64,000 nt of DNA from Flavobacteriales bacterium (GCA_025210295.1 JAOASC010000033.1:1-64000), one strand, 5' to 3'. Counted from the first letter of the stretch, positions 51,454 to 61,757 are shown. Numbers and translations are program-made. Notes: generated from the sequence alone by a model not told the origin.

Positions 51454-54345
51454 CTAATATTTGTTTTTGAAAGGAATAAATAATTTGATTTTAGTTCCTG
51501 TTGGATTTTCTAAATCAAAGACCTCAAACCCTATTTCTTTACCATACGAACGGCTTAAAATATTTAACCTTTTTTTAATGGCTTCTAGTGCAAAGGATTC
51601 ATGTTTATTACCTTGTCTTTCTTGAATTTTTTGAGCAGCTTTTCTTCCAATTCCATTATCAATAATAGTACATACTAATTGATGGGTTAATTCGAAATGA
51701 ATGGATAACTTTTTATCACCAGATTTATGTAATAGTCCATGTTTTAGCGCATTTTCTATAAAAGGTTGTACAATTAGAGAAGGGACTAGGATGCTTTTTT
51801 CTCCATTATAAGTAATGGTATAGCTAAAGCTATCTTCAAACCTTAGCTTCTCTAGTTGAAGATAAATATCAATGAATTTTAATTCAGAAGTTATAGGAAT
51901 AAAGTCTTTATTAGAATAATTGAGCGTATTTCTTACTAATTCGGAAAATAAAACAATGTAATCATATGATGCGTCTGTTTCTTCCCTTAAAATTAAATCT
52001 TGTATAGAGTTTAGAGCATTAAAGATAAAGTGAGGATTCATTTGAGACCTAAGTGCCTTTAATTCCGAATCTAATAAATTGGTTTTTAAGGTTTGTTTCT
52101 CAATTAACTCATTATTTTTTTTTCTAATGTTTTTAATTCTAATTCTAAAAATGAAAAAGGAAGTGATGAAAATGAATAAGATAAGCGTTATATAAAACCA
52201 CCATTTTTGCCAGTAAGGTGGAGAAATGGTGAAAGAGTAGGTAGATAGAGCACTTTTTTTGTCTCCATATTGAGCGAAGACTTCGAACGTATATTTTCCA
52301 GGAGGTAAAGACTTATATTCAATTTTTTGATATTGCGTATAAAGTGTATTCCACTTTTCTTCAAAGCCTTTAATTCTATACTTAGTTAGCGCTCTACGAT
52401 TATATTTAATATTTTTTATTGAGGTATAAAAAGCAAAATGATTCTGTTGATAATCAAAAAATTGAGTTTTGAATTGGTTTATTTTTGTTTCGTAAAGGGT
52501 GATAGAGTCAATAAAAATACGAAGATTATTTTCTGATTCTTCAAGACTTTCGATAGGAGTAGATAGTATCCTTGTTTTATCTGTTAAGATCCAAAGTTTA
52601 TCATCGCTTAACTCAAAATCATTAATAATCCCTATAATTCCTTCTGCAATACCAAAAGTTTTAATCGTTTTAGTAGGTAAATCAATTGTTTGGATATAGG
52701 TCCCATCTGTTAAGAAGAGGAGGTTGTTTTTTATAATTATTTTTGAAATGTTATTGCTAATCAAACCATTTTTTGTGCTGTATTGTAGAACAGGGATATG
52801 GTCTTTATAACCTATAATTCCATTTGCTTTTGTAGCACACCATAATATACCATCGTGATATATTATATCATTACAGAATAGACTTTTTTCCTGAAATAAG
52901 ATTTCTTGTTTGGAAATGTTTTTATACAAATCGATTTTGAAGAGAGAAGAGGTTGTAGCTACGTAAATATGATTATTCAATGTGTCTGAACAACAAGAAA
53001 GACATCGATCATCGAGCTTTTTGTAAAAGAAATAGTTGGAAGAACATTTGGGGTAATTTTCCCAGTTGTAAAGGGAATTCGGTTGAAATTCACCTTTTAT
53101 TACTAAACCTTCGCTTGTTGCAAAGAGTAGGGCACTTCCGTTAAGTTGACAAACATCTTTTACATATCTTAATGTGAGGCAATCGTCTGATTTTCTTTTT
53201 TTCTCATAATATAATTCATGAAAATTGCTACTAATCCCAACATTGTTGTTAGGCATACAAAACACTTTTTCAAAACTATAATTAACAGATTGATCCAGGA
53301 TAGATACGGAGTCTTTATAGTGATAGACTCCAATTTTTAATTTACTAAAAAAAACATTGTTCTTCTGATCAACAGCAATATTTTTTATTTTTTGTGAAGA
53401 GACATCTTTTACATTTACTTTAACATTGTAATTAGGAATTACAATTATTCCTTGTCCAAAAGTACCTAAGTAGATGCAGTTAGGGCTTTGATGTATTGCT
53501 GAGATAAAAGTATGTTGAAAGATGTGTTCTTTCTCATAGATCGTATCATTATAAATATCTAAAACCTTAATTCCTTGCTTGTTATCTAAAACCCATACCC
53601 CTTTATTATTGATTTGAAAATACCGATCTGTAAGTGTGGGAATTATATTGTTAAATAAGGCTTTATTATTAAAAAATTCATATTCTTGTGTATTTTTATT
53701 CACAAATATTTTATCCCCTTCTAAACAAAAAAGCTGAATATTTTCCTTTACTTTTTTTGCTTCCGAAACCGCTCCATTTTTGATAAAAAAGATGGAGTCA
53801 CTATTTCTGTATTGAAAGATAAGCTCATTATTGCAAAGTTTTGTTAATACTGAATGATGATTGCCACGATCATTAGACTTTTTAATTAAAGTAATAGAAT
53901 CCGAGGTAACTTTATAACAATCTTTAGATGAAAGAATTAAGTGGTCTTGGTTATCAAATTCCATAAAAGTATTTAAAGAAATTGACTCCTTTGGTAACTG
54001 TGCATAAAGAACCATTTGTTTATCTTTAACCAAATAAACTTGTCCGTTTAAATTAGAACAAAAAATAGTACCTTTTTTATTTTCCCTTAAATTAAAAAGA
54101 GAAGTTTTAATTTGTCCTTTAGGTGGATTTATATAGGTAAAACTATTGTTTTCATATTTAAATAACCCAATGTCTGTCGTTATATAAACTTGTTCGGTTT
54201 TCGTTTCTAAAATTGAATAAATTTCAGCATTAGCAAGCTCCTCTTCGCCAATGGTAAAATAAGAGGGATTTTGGCTATACCCCATATTGTAGATGATTAC
54301 AAAACAAGAGGTGAGCAAGAAAAGATATTTATTGATACAATTCAT
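51454..54345 (-). CDS. LytS-type sensor histidine kinase with beta-propeller sensor
   Basis: A 963-residue membrane sensor. Signal peptide about 1-24 (ending GYSQ). A long periplasmic beta-propeller made of Reg_prop-like blades follows (about 25-615), then a Y_Y_Y domain (about 620-710, RYRIKGFEEKWNTLYTQYQKI, LPPGKYTFEVFAQYGD). One membrane helix lies at about 717-735. The cytoplasmic part has a short coiled coil and the His_kinase motif QMNPHFIFNALNSIQD (His about 771), ending in an ATPase domain. ATG at 54345 is preferred to TTG at 54375: it begins the signal peptide and leaves a 10-bp gap to the regulator gene. Confidence 0.9.
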   Translation of the reverse strand: MNCINKYLFLLTSCFVIIYNMGYSQNPSYFTIGEEELANAEIYSILETKTEQVYITTDIGLFKYENNSFTYINPPKGQIKTSLFNLRENKKGTIFCSNLNGQVYLVKDKQMVLYAQLPKESISLNTFMEFDNQDHLILSSKDCYKVTSDSITLIKKSNDRGNHHSVLTKLCNNELIFQYRNSDSIFFIKNGAVSEAKKVKENIQLFCLEGDKIFVNKNTQEYEFFNNKALFNNIIPTLTDRYFQINNKGVWVLDNKQGIKVLDIYNDTIYEKEHIFQHTFISAIHQSPNCIYLGTFGQGIIVIPNYNVKVNVKDVSSQKIKNIAVDQKNNVFFSKLKIGVYHYKDSVSILDQSVNYSFEKVFCMPNNNVGISSNFHELYYEKKRKSDDCLTLRYVKDVCQLNGSALLFATSEGLVIKGEFQPNSLYNWENYPKCSSNYFFYKKLDDRCLSCCSDTLNNHIYVATTSSLFKIDLYKNISKQEILFQEKSLFCNDIIYHDGILWCATKANGIIGYKDHIPVLQYSTKNGLISNNISKIIIKNNLLFLTDGTYIQTIDLPTKTIKTFGIAEGIIGIINDFELSDDKLWILTDKTRILSTPIESLEESENNLRIFIDSITLYETKINQFKTQFFDYQQNHFAFYTSIKNIKYNRRALTKYRIKGFEEKWNTLYTQYQKIEYKSLPPGKYTFEVFAQYGDKKSALSTYSFTISPPYWQKWWFYITLILFIFITSFFIFRIRIKNIRKKNNELIEKQTLKTNLLDSELKALRSQMNPHFIFNALNSIQDLILREETDASYDYIVLFSELVRNTLNYSNKDFIPITSELKFIDIYLQLEKLRFEDSFSYTITYNGEKSILVPSLIVQPFIENALKHGLLHKSGDKKLSIHFELTHQLVCTIIDNGIGRKAAQKIQERQGNKHESFALEAIKKRLNILSRSYGKEIGFEVFDLENPTGTKIKLFIPFKNKY

Positions 54346-54355
54346 CGCTATAATT

Positions 54356-55099
54356 TTATGTAACAATAGCTTCAAAGCCTTCGATTCTACCCCTAGCTAA
54401 CTTTGCTTTGATATCATCCTCTAATGTGATGGTAAGATCACTTTTATTAAGTGTTTTGATGTGAGTTAAATTGATCATCCATGCTCTGTGCGTACGAAAG
54501 AAGTTAGATTCTTCAGGAAGAACAGATTCGAAATACTTTAAGTTTTTACTAATTGTTATTTCTTTGTTCTTTTTTAAATAAACTTTACTGTATGAACCGT
54601 CAGCTTCAATAGCAATAATATCTGAAAGGTTTAAAACTCTTCTATTCCCGAGTTCAGGAATGACTATTTTGTTGATTTTTTTTTCTTTTATCGATTTTAA
54701 AAGTATTTCATAATCAACAGTTTGTTTTTTTAAATGCTGTTGTGCTGCTACTCTTTGTATGGCTGTTTTTAAACGGTTTCTATCAATAGGTTTGACTAAG
54801 TAATCAATAGCATTAACCTCGAATGCTTTGACTGCATATTGATCAAAAGCTGTTACAAAAATGATGTCAAAAGTAATGGATTCGAAAAAGTTAACAATTT
54901 CATAACCAGCATAGTTTGGCATCTGAACATCTAGAAAAACAAGTTGTGGATTTAATGCCTTAATATTTTCTACTCCTTCTTCGAGGTTTGAACAGGTCTT
55001 GATAATGTCTACCTCTGGATGAAGCCGTTGAATGAGATTGGCTAAAACATTTCTAGCATGTTTTTCATCATCCACTATTATTGCTGTTATTGGTTCCAT
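54356..55099 (-). CDS. LytTR response regulator paired with the propeller kinase
   Basis: A 247-residue LytTR response regulator. Receiver residues D10/D11, acceptor D57 in VFLDVQMPN and Lys in YLVKPIDRN; LytTR DNA-binding domain about 145-245 (LSDIIAIEADGSYSKVYLKKNKEITISKNL, FFRTHRAWMINLTHI). It is the first gene of the leftward run and lies 10 bp before its kinase. It has its own promoter on the minus strand. Confidence 0.93.
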   Translation of the reverse strand: MEPITAIIVDDEKHARNVLANLIQRLHPEVDIIKTCSNLEEGVENIKALNPQLVFLDVQMPNYAGYEIVNFFESITFDIIFVTAFDQYAVKAFEVNAIDYLVKPIDRNRLKTAIQRVAAQQHLKKQTVDYEILLKSIKEKKINKIVIPELGNRRVLNLSDIIAIEADGSYSKVYLKKNKEITISKNLKYFESVLPEESNFFRTHRAWMINLTHIKTLNKSDLTITLEDDIKAKLARGRIEGFEAIVT

Positions 55100-55147
55100 T
55101 GCGTGATTTTTATTTCAGAGCTTTTAACGTCAAATTGTAATTGCTAA

Positions 55148-55181
55148 CAAAAGTAAAGCAAACTTCTTGTTGAAAAACAAA
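55148..55181 (-). promoter_or_regulatory. Promoter of the LytTR/kinase operon
   Basis: On the minus strand TACTTTTG (plus-strand 55148-55155) fits the -7 TAnnTTTG and TTTG (plus-strand 55178-55181) lies 22 bp upstream as a -33 element. The ATG at 55099 is 49 bp downstream. Confidence 0.6.
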
Positions 55182-55217
55182 CTATTTTACCAATTGCCAA
55201 TTTAGTTTGTGAATTAT

Positions 55218-55252
55218 TTTTGATGGTTTGTTGAAAATAATTTTTAGCTTTG
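55218..55252 (+). promoter_or_regulatory. Promoter of the TonB receptor/thioredoxin operon
   Basis: TTTTG at 55218-55222 and TAGCTTTG at 55245-55252 have the -33/-7 arrangement with 22 bp between, and the ATG follows 30 bp later. The spacing equals that of the divergent promoter next to it. Confidence 0.6.
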
Positions 55253-55281
55253 TCTAAAAATTAAAAATAGACAAGACTAAA

Positions 55282-57531
55282 ATGAGGGTTTCATTAGCTT
55301 TAATTACGTTATTTTTTGTAGTCAATAGTATTGGTCAAGCTACTATTACAGGAAAAATATTAGATGAGTATGACCAAGGGGTGAGTTTTGCCAATATTTT
55401 TGATAGTATCTCTAAAGGAGGTACTTCGGCAGACGTTCATGGAAGTTTTAGCTATAAGAGTAGTGCTGAAACTGTTGTTTTAATGGTGTCGGCTATTGGT
55501 TATCAGACTAAACCTGTAAGATTAAGTGTTACAGAAGATACATCAATAGTCATTACTTTACAAGAAATCGAAGCGCTTGATGAGGTTGTTGTTAGTGGAA
55601 CATTGACCCCTATTTCAAAAAGAGAGAGTCCGATATCAATAGAGGTTTATTCTTCAAAATTTATAGAAAAAATACCAGTTTCTGGATTATTTGAAGCGAC
55701 TCAAAATATTAATGGTGTACGCCCTCAAATTAATTGTGCTGTGTGTAATACTGGAGATATTCATATCAATGGAATGGAAGGTCCATATACTATGATAACG
55801 ATTGATGGGATGCCATTAGTAGGTGGTTTATCGTCTGTATATGGATTACAAGGAATCCCCACAAGTTTAATCCAACAAATGGAGGTTGTAAAAGGTCCAG
55901 CTTCGACATTGTATGGTTCTCAAGCAGTCGCAGGGTTGATTAATGTGATTACCAAAAATCCAGATGAATCTCCAGATTTTTCATGGGGAACAAACATTTC
56001 CAGTTGGAGAGAATTACAAACAGATTTTAGCTTTAAATATAAGTTGGGAAAGACTGTTTCAAATTTTGGAGCAGATTATTTTAATTATACTTTACCAATA
56101 GATAACAATGGAGATAATTTTACAGATTTAACACAAAAGCACAGGATTTCATTGTTTAATAAAATTGATTTTTACCGAAAAAAAGATCGAGAAGCTTCAA
56201 TACTTGCTCGTTACCTTTATGAAGATCGATGGGGAGGAGAAATGCATTGGAATCCAAATTTTAGAGGAGGTGATAGTATCTATGGAGAATCAATTTATAC
56301 CAATCGTTTCGAGGTTGTAGGGAAATACCAATTACCTATAAAAGCGCATGTTATTTTCAGTGGATCTTATAGTAATCACACCCAAAACTCTTTTTATGGA
56401 AATACTTCATATAATGCTTTACAGCAGATTGCCTATGGACAGTTAGTGTGGGATAAAAATTGGAATTTAAAAAATACATTTGTTACAGGGCTAGTTACTC
56501 GATATGAGTATTACGACGACAATACTTTTGCAACACAATCAACAGATTCTATTAACCCTGTTAATGCTCCTAACAACGATCTTTACCCAGGTTTCTTTTT
56601 TCAAAATACAACAGAGGCTAGTGAAAAGTTAAAGGTATTAAGTGGAGTAAGGTTTGACTATCATAAAAAACATCGATTAATCTTTACGCCAAGGTTAAAC
56701 TTTAAATATACACCAACCCCTAAATTAACAGCACGTTTAGGTTATGGAAATGGATTTAGAGTCGTGAATGTTTTTACAGAAGATCACGCTGCATTAACAG
56801 GGGCTAGAACAGTAGAATTTACCAATAATCTTAATCCAGAAAGATCACACAATGGTAATTTTAATTTAGAGAAAAAAATCACGACAAAATGGTCTTATAT
56901 CACATTGGATGCATCAGCTTTCTATACTTATTTTTCAAATAAAATAATTCCCGATTATGATACTGATCCTAATAAGATCATTTATGATAACCTCAAAGGA
57001 AATGCTGTCTCAAAAGGAATAGCCTTAAACGCTCGTTTACTTTTTGAAATTCCACTAACGGTTAATGTTGGAGCGACCATTATGGATGTATATACCAATG
57101 AAATTGATGATGCAGGTAATACAGTAAAATCCCCGCAATTATTGACAGAAAATATTACAGGAACTTGGGCCATATCCTATAAGTTTGCTAAACCAAATTT
57201 ATCGATAGATTATACTGGGAATTTATATGGACCGATGCATTTACCTGTTTTTGAAAATGACTTTAGAGCAGATAAATCACCATTTTTTAGTATTCAGAAC
57301 ATTAAGTTGACCAAAAGTTTTAATAAGGGTTGGAAAGTTGCTTTAGGAGTTCAAAACTTGTTAAACTTTACTCCGCCTGCTTATTCAATAATGAGAGCAT
57401 TTGATCCTTTTGATAAAAATGTGGGGGTAAATAATCCTAATAATTATACTTTTGATGCAGCCTATGTATATACCTCTTTTCAAGGAATTACAGGTTTTGC
57501 AAGTTTACGATACGAGTTTACAAAAAAATGA
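55282..57531 (+). CDS. TonB-dependent receptor with Cys pair in the plug
   Basis: A 749-residue outer-membrane receptor. Signal peptide about 1-18, then a carboxypeptidase-like regulatory domain (about 20-105), plug (about 120-235) and barrel. The plug has NINGVRPQINCAVCNTGDIHINGMEG, with a CxxC pair, and GPASTLYGSQAVAGLINVITKNP. The CxxC is unusual for TonB plugs and would suit a metal or thiol-bearing ligand. The next gene is a thioredoxin-like protein overlapping by 4 bp (ATGA), which could keep these Cys reduced. Substrate unknown. Confidence 0.92.
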   Translation: MRVSLALITLFFVVNSIGQATITGKILDEYDQGVSFANIFDSISKGGTSADVHGSFSYKSSAETVVLMVSAIGYQTKPVRLSVTEDTSIVITLQEIEALDEVVVSGTLTPISKRESPISIEVYSSKFIEKIPVSGLFEATQNINGVRPQINCAVCNTGDIHINGMEGPYTMITIDGMPLVGGLSSVYGLQGIPTSLIQQMEVVKGPASTLYGSQAVAGLINVITKNPDESPDFSWGTNISSWRELQTDFSFKYKLGKTVSNFGADYFNYTLPIDNNGDNFTDLTQKHRISLFNKIDFYRKKDREASILARYLYEDRWGGEMHWNPNFRGGDSIYGESIYTNRFEVVGKYQLPIKAHVIFSGSYSNHTQNSFYGNTSYNALQQIAYGQLVWDKNWNLKNTFVTGLVTRYEYYDDNTFATQSTDSINPVNAPNNDLYPGFFFQNTTEASEKLKVLSGVRFDYHKKHRLIFTPRLNFKYTPTPKLTARLGYGNGFRVVNVFTEDHAALTGARTVEFTNNLNPERSHNGNFNLEKKITTKWSYITLDASAFYTYFSNKIIPDYDTDPNKIIYDNLKGNAVSKGIALNARLLFEIPLTVNVGATIMDVYTNEIDDAGNTVKSPQLLTENITGTWAISYKFAKPNLSIDYTGNLYGPMHLPVFENDFRADKSPFFSIQNIKLTKSFNKGWKVALGVQNLLNFTPPAYSIMRAFDPFDKNVGVNNPNNYTFDAAYVYTSFQGITGFASLRYEFTKK

Positions 57532-57989
57532 AAAGAATAAGAATCATCATTTTTATAGTTATGAGTGGCTATGTTTCTTCCATTGTTGCTCAAGATCAAA
57601 TTCAGTGGGTCGTTTTTGAGGATTTAAATGATTCGTTGAGAGCCAATCCTAAAAAAGTAATGATTAAAATAGAAACCAGCTGGTGTGGGTATTGTAAATT
57701 GATGGAGAAAAAAGTCTTTAACCATAAAACAACCTATAAAAGACTGAACGATGATTACTATTTTGTTCGTTTGGATGCCGAAGCAACTCAACCAATAGTA
57801 TTTAGAAATAAGCAATTTCAACCAGCATCTAAAAAAAGAGGAAAGCATCAGTTGGCAATAGCATTAAATGGTCCTGAAAATCCAATTTCTTTTCCTGCTA
57901 TTGTGGTTTTAAACGCTAATTTAGAGCTAGAAAAAAGGCTCAATGGATATTTAAAAAGGAGACATTTTTTATTGTGGCTTGCAGCTTGA
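57528..57989 (+). CDS. Exported thioredoxin-like protein
   Basis: A 153-residue thioredoxin-fold protein with a signal peptide (about 1-22, ending SIVAQ) and redox motif WCGYCKLMEKKVF (CGYC, about 51-54). The cis-Pro segment is FPAIVVL (about 123-129). It belongs to the DsbD-gamma/thioredoxin_7 kind. The start overlaps the receptor stop by four bases. Likely periplasmic thiol reductase for the receptor or its ligand. Confidence 0.87.
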   Translation: MKRIRIIIFIVMSGYVSSIVAQDQIQWVVFEDLNDSLRANPKKVMIKIETSWCGYCKLMEKKVFNHKTTYKRLNDDYYFVRLDAEATQPIVFRNKQFQPASKKRGKHQLAIALNGPENPISFPAIVVLNANLELEKRLNGYLKRRHFLLWLAA

Positions 57990-58158
57990 TCGAGTTGATG
58001 ATTAAGATAATTCCCTTTATCGACTAAAATAATCAAGCTATTTGCTATAACTTTTATTACATTTGTTGACTTAGTCAATTTTTGAGGCTTAAAAGCTGTC
58101 AGTTTCTTAGTTGAATAAAGACAAAATTTTAAGTTAAAAAAATAGAAAATAGCGGTAT

Positions 58159-59247
58159 ATGAACAATTATTTAGTAATAATGGCAGGAGGTATTGGCAGT
58201 CGTTTTTGGCCAATGAGTAAATCCAATTTTCCTAAACAATTCCACGATGTCTTGGGGGTAGGAAAAACATTATTACAAATGACAGTAGAACGATTTGAAA
58301 ACATCTGTGCTATTGAAAATGTTTATATTGTCACAAATGAGGATTATCTAGACTTGGTAAAAGAACAATTACCAGCATTAAAAGAAGAACAAATACTACT
58401 AGAGCCAAGCAGAAAAAACACGGCACCTTGTATTGCTTATGCTTCTTATAAAATCTATGCTAAAAATCCGGAAGCAAACATTGTTGTAGCTCCTTCTGAT
58501 CACCTTATTTTAAAGCAGGAAGAGTTTGAACGTTCAATTAATTTGGCGTTGGAACAATCCAAACAAGATGATTTATTAATCACATTAGGAATTAAGCCAA
58601 GTAGACCTGATACAGGTTATGGTTACATTCAGTTTTGTGAAGCAGAAAAGAGTATCTCATCAGAAATTAAAAAAGTAAAAACCTTTACGGAGAAGCCCAA
58701 ATTAGATATGGCTAAACAGTTTCTCGAAAGTGGAGATTTTTATTGGAACTCTGGGATGTTTATTTGGTCTGCTAAGAGTATTATAAAAGCTTTTGAAACT
58801 CATTTAAACGATATACATGTATTGTTTAATAATGGTTTAGCTTTATTTAATACTCAAGAGGAACAAGCGTTTATAGAGGATGTTTATCCACAATGCAAGA
58901 GTATTTCGATTGATTTTGGTATCATGGAAAAAGCTAATAATGTATTAGTTCTTTTAGCAGATTTGGGCTGGAGTGACCTAGGAACCTGGGGATCTTTATA
59001 TGAACATATTGATCTTGATGAACGAAAAAATGCAGTTGTAGGAGAAAAAGTCTTAACATACGATTGTAAAGATAATATCATTATGATGCCTGATGACAAA
59101 CTGGTTGTTATAGAAGGGTTGATGGATTATATTGTGGTGGAAAGTGAGCAGACATTGCTAATTTGTAAGAAACGCAATGAACAAAAAATAAAACAGTTTG
59201 TAAACGATATTAAAGCCAATAAGAATATTGGGAATGAATTTATTTAA
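58159..59247 (+). CDS. Mannose-1-phosphate guanylyltransferase
   Basis: A 362-residue GDP-mannose pyrophosphorylase. The nucleotide-binding signature is MAGGIGSRFWPMSKSNFPKQF (about 9-29). VAPSDHLI, FTEKPKLDMAKQFL and NSGMFIW are the sugar-phosphate and metal site motifs. It lacks the extra C-terminal isomerase domain of long bifunctional forms. GDP-mannose would feed surface glycans. The 169 bp before it show no clear gene. Confidence 0.93.
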   Translation: MNNYLVIMAGGIGSRFWPMSKSNFPKQFHDVLGVGKTLLQMTVERFENICAIENVYIVTNEDYLDLVKEQLPALKEEQILLEPSRKNTAPCIAYASYKIYAKNPEANIVVAPSDHLILKQEEFERSINLALEQSKQDDLLITLGIKPSRPDTGYGYIQFCEAEKSISSEIKKVKTFTEKPKLDMAKQFLESGDFYWNSGMFIWSAKSIIKAFETHLNDIHVLFNNGLALFNTQEEQAFIEDVYPQCKSISIDFGIMEKANNVLVLLADLGWSDLGTWGSLYEHIDLDERKNAVVGEKVLTYDCKDNIIMMPDDKLVVIEGLMDYIVVESEQTLLICKKRNEQKIKQFVNDIKANKNIGNEFI

Positions 59248-59261
59248 TAGAATTTTGAACT

Positions 59262-61667
59262 GTGAACTTTAAGAAAATTTTAAAAAGAATAGGGGTCTCT
59301 CTATTCATTCTTGCTGTATTGGGAGTTATTACCGCTTTCTTTTATAGTAGTTACTTAAAAAATAGAGCTTTACCTGACTATAATTTATCGGTAGAATTGG
59401 CATTAACAGATTCTGTTGAGGTGTATCGAGACCGTTTTGCTGTACCACACGTTTATGCTAAAAATGAGTTGGATTTATATAAGTCTGTAGGTTATTTAAC
59501 TGCTCAGGATCGATTATGGCAAATGGATTTATTGAGAAGAGTTACACAGGGAAGGGTTTCTGAGGTTGTTGGTGAAAAAGCGATTAAATTTGATGTACTC
59601 ATGCGTTCGCTTCAGTTGGATAAAAAGTCAGCTGAAATTATTGAAAATTCTAGCGACTCTCTACTTCAGATCTTACAGGCTTATGCAGATGGGGTGAACC
59701 TTTATATACAAGATAATAAAGGAAACCTTCCACAAGAATTTGCTATTCTAGGCTATGAACCAGAAGAGTGGAAGATGAACCACTCTGTGAATTTGATTGG
59801 CTATATTGCTTGGGATTTGACTCCTAATTATAAAGCCGAAATCATATTAGAGCGAATCAAAAGAAAATTAGGGACTGATTTAGCCCATGAATTTTTACCA
59901 GAAGCGAATACCAATGCTGTGGTTTTTCCAGAGTTTAAGTATCAAGAAACTACAGCTTTATCTTGGTACAACGTATTGGAGGATTATTCCAATATTATAG
60001 ATGAGCTAGGTTTAACTGTTTTTTCAGCAAGTAATAATTGGGCTGTATCTGCTCAAAAAAGTCAAACAGGTCAGGCAATGTTGGCTAATGATATGCACTT
60101 AAAGTTTGGCTTACCAGGCATTTGGTATCAAATTCATGAAGTGGTTGAAAATGAACTGAATGTTACTGGAGTCCTTTTACCTGGGCAACCTTTTGTAATA
60201 TCTGGTCATAATGATAGTATAGCTTGGGGGCTAACGAACCTTAGGGTAGACAACATCGATTTTTATGAAGAAAAAGTTAGTTCTACAGATACTACAAAGT
60301 ATGAATTCAATAAAGATTTAATTCCTCTTACTTTTCAAGAAGAAGTGATTAAATATAAAGGGAAAGAAAAGGTTGTTAATGTAAGGTATACACACCGTGG
60401 TCCAATTATCTCTGACTGGACAGACTTAGGAAATGAAAAAGCAATCTCTATGAAATGGGTTGGTTCTCATTTATACAGTAGCGAGGTTAAAGGAATCTGG
60501 CAATTAAATCATGCGAATAATTGGGATGATTTTTCAAATGCATTGAAGGAATTTGGAGCGGTGAGTCAGAATGTTAATTATGCTGATACCAAAGGAAATA
60601 TTGGAATTAAAACTTGCGGAGGTGTTCCGATTAGAAAAAAGGGAAAAGGAAGTTTTGTTGCCCCTGGATGGGTAGGTGACTATGATTGGAAAGGCTATGT
60701 GCCGTTCGATTCTTTGCCTGTTTCATATAATCCTAAAACTAATTTTGTAGCTTCTGCCAATAATAAAACGGTAGATGATGCTTATCCATACTATATTAAC
60801 CGTTGGTTTTGTACACCCTATAGAATGGAGCGTATTAGTGATTTTTTAATGGAAAAGGAAAAAGTTTCCATAACTGATTTTAAAGACTTACAAAATGATT
60901 ATCAATCTACTTTTGCTGAAAAATTTATTCCAAAAATCATTGCTGCTTTATCCCAAAAAGACCTTTCAGCATTTGAATTGGAAGTTTTAGGCCTTTTAAA
61001 AACATGGGATTATAATTTGGTATCTGATAGCCCCGAAGCTTTGGTTTTTGAAAACTTTTGTATGGCATTTTTAAAAACGGTTATCCAAGATGAGCTAGGA
61101 GAAGATTTATATGTTCAGTTTTCATCAAATGGTGCGATTACACCTATTATGGTTCATAAGCTTTCTAATAATCATACACTCGCTCTTTTTGATGATATTC
61201 ATACAACACCAAAAGAATCATTTGATGATTGTGTACTTCATGCTTATCAAAAGGCTTTAGAATCGATTAAAAGTGCCTATGGCGAAAATGTAGCACAATG
61301 GAAATGGGGAAATCAACATCAGCTTACTATTCAACACCCATTAGGGAAAGTAAAGGCGTTAGATTTGATCTTTAATTATAATTCTAAAACAGTTCCTGTT
61401 GGAGGAAGTTTTCATACTGTATCTCCTTATTTTTATAGTTATAACGAAAATGGGGTAGTTAAGAATGGGGCATCACACCGACAAGTATATACAGCAGGAG
61501 ATTGGGACAATTCCTTTTCTATTTTACCAACCGGAAATGTTGGTTTAAGTGAGAGTATTCACTATTTGGATCAGTTTAACTTATACATTGAAGGGAAGTA
61601 CCATCCTGACTATTTTTCTAAGGAAAAAATAGTTGCTAATACCGCTTACAAAACAGTTTTTAAATAA
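59262..61667 (+). CDS. Penicillin acylase family protein
   Basis: An 801-residue Ntn-hydrolase related to penicillin and homoserine-lactone acylases. Membrane segment about 10-30, then the alpha chain, a spacer, and the beta chain starting at the nucleophile Ser257 in SASNNWAV, where self-cleavage is expected. ANDMHLKFGLPGIWYQIH and SGHNDSIAWGLTNLRVDN follow, typical of the group. GTG at 59262 is used because it is the first start before the membrane segment. Natural substrate unknown: acyl amides, peptides or quorum signals. Confidence 0.9.
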   Translation: MNFKKILKRIGVSLFILAVLGVITAFFYSSYLKNRALPDYNLSVELALTDSVEVYRDRFAVPHVYAKNELDLYKSVGYLTAQDRLWQMDLLRRVTQGRVSEVVGEKAIKFDVLMRSLQLDKKSAEIIENSSDSLLQILQAYADGVNLYIQDNKGNLPQEFAILGYEPEEWKMNHSVNLIGYIAWDLTPNYKAEIILERIKRKLGTDLAHEFLPEANTNAVVFPEFKYQETTALSWYNVLEDYSNIIDELGLTVFSASNNWAVSAQKSQTGQAMLANDMHLKFGLPGIWYQIHEVVENELNVTGVLLPGQPFVISGHNDSIAWGLTNLRVDNIDFYEEKVSSTDTTKYEFNKDLIPLTFQEEVIKYKGKEKVVNVRYTHRGPIISDWTDLGNEKAISMKWVGSHLYSSEVKGIWQLNHANNWDDFSNALKEFGAVSQNVNYADTKGNIGIKTCGGVPIRKKGKGSFVAPGWVGDYDWKGYVPFDSLPVSYNPKTNFVASANNKTVDDAYPYYINRWFCTPYRMERISDFLMEKEKVSITDFKDLQNDYQSTFAEKFIPKIIAALSQKDLSAFELEVLGLLKTWDYNLVSDSPEALVFENFCMAFLKTVIQDELGEDLYVQFSSNGAITPIMVHKLSNNHTLALFDDIHTTPKESFDDCVLHAYQKALESIKSAYGENVAQWKWGNQHQLTIQHPLGKVKALDLIFNYNSKTVPVGGSFHTVSPYFYSYNENGVVKNGASHRQVYTAGDWDNSFSILPTGNVGLSESIHYLDQFNLYIEGKYHPDYFSKEKIVANTAYKTVFK

Positions 61668-61706
61668 AAATCATTAAAGTTAAACCTTAAAAAAATGATT
61701 TTTGTC
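61666..61706 (+). terminator. Possible terminator after the acylase gene
   Basis: AAAAATCATT (61666-61675) can pair with AATGATTTTT (61694-61703) around an 18-base loop. A T run is part of the second arm. The long loop makes this weak. Confidence 0.4.
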
Positions 61707-61757
61707 ATTTTAAGTGATTGTAGAGCAACAAGTTAATTAAAAAATCGTATTTATTTT

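Noticed and set aside
57848..58213. Minus-strand 121-codon frame between the thioredoxin and pyrophosphorylase genes
   Set aside because: Overlaps the ends of two real genes; composition looks like reverse coding.
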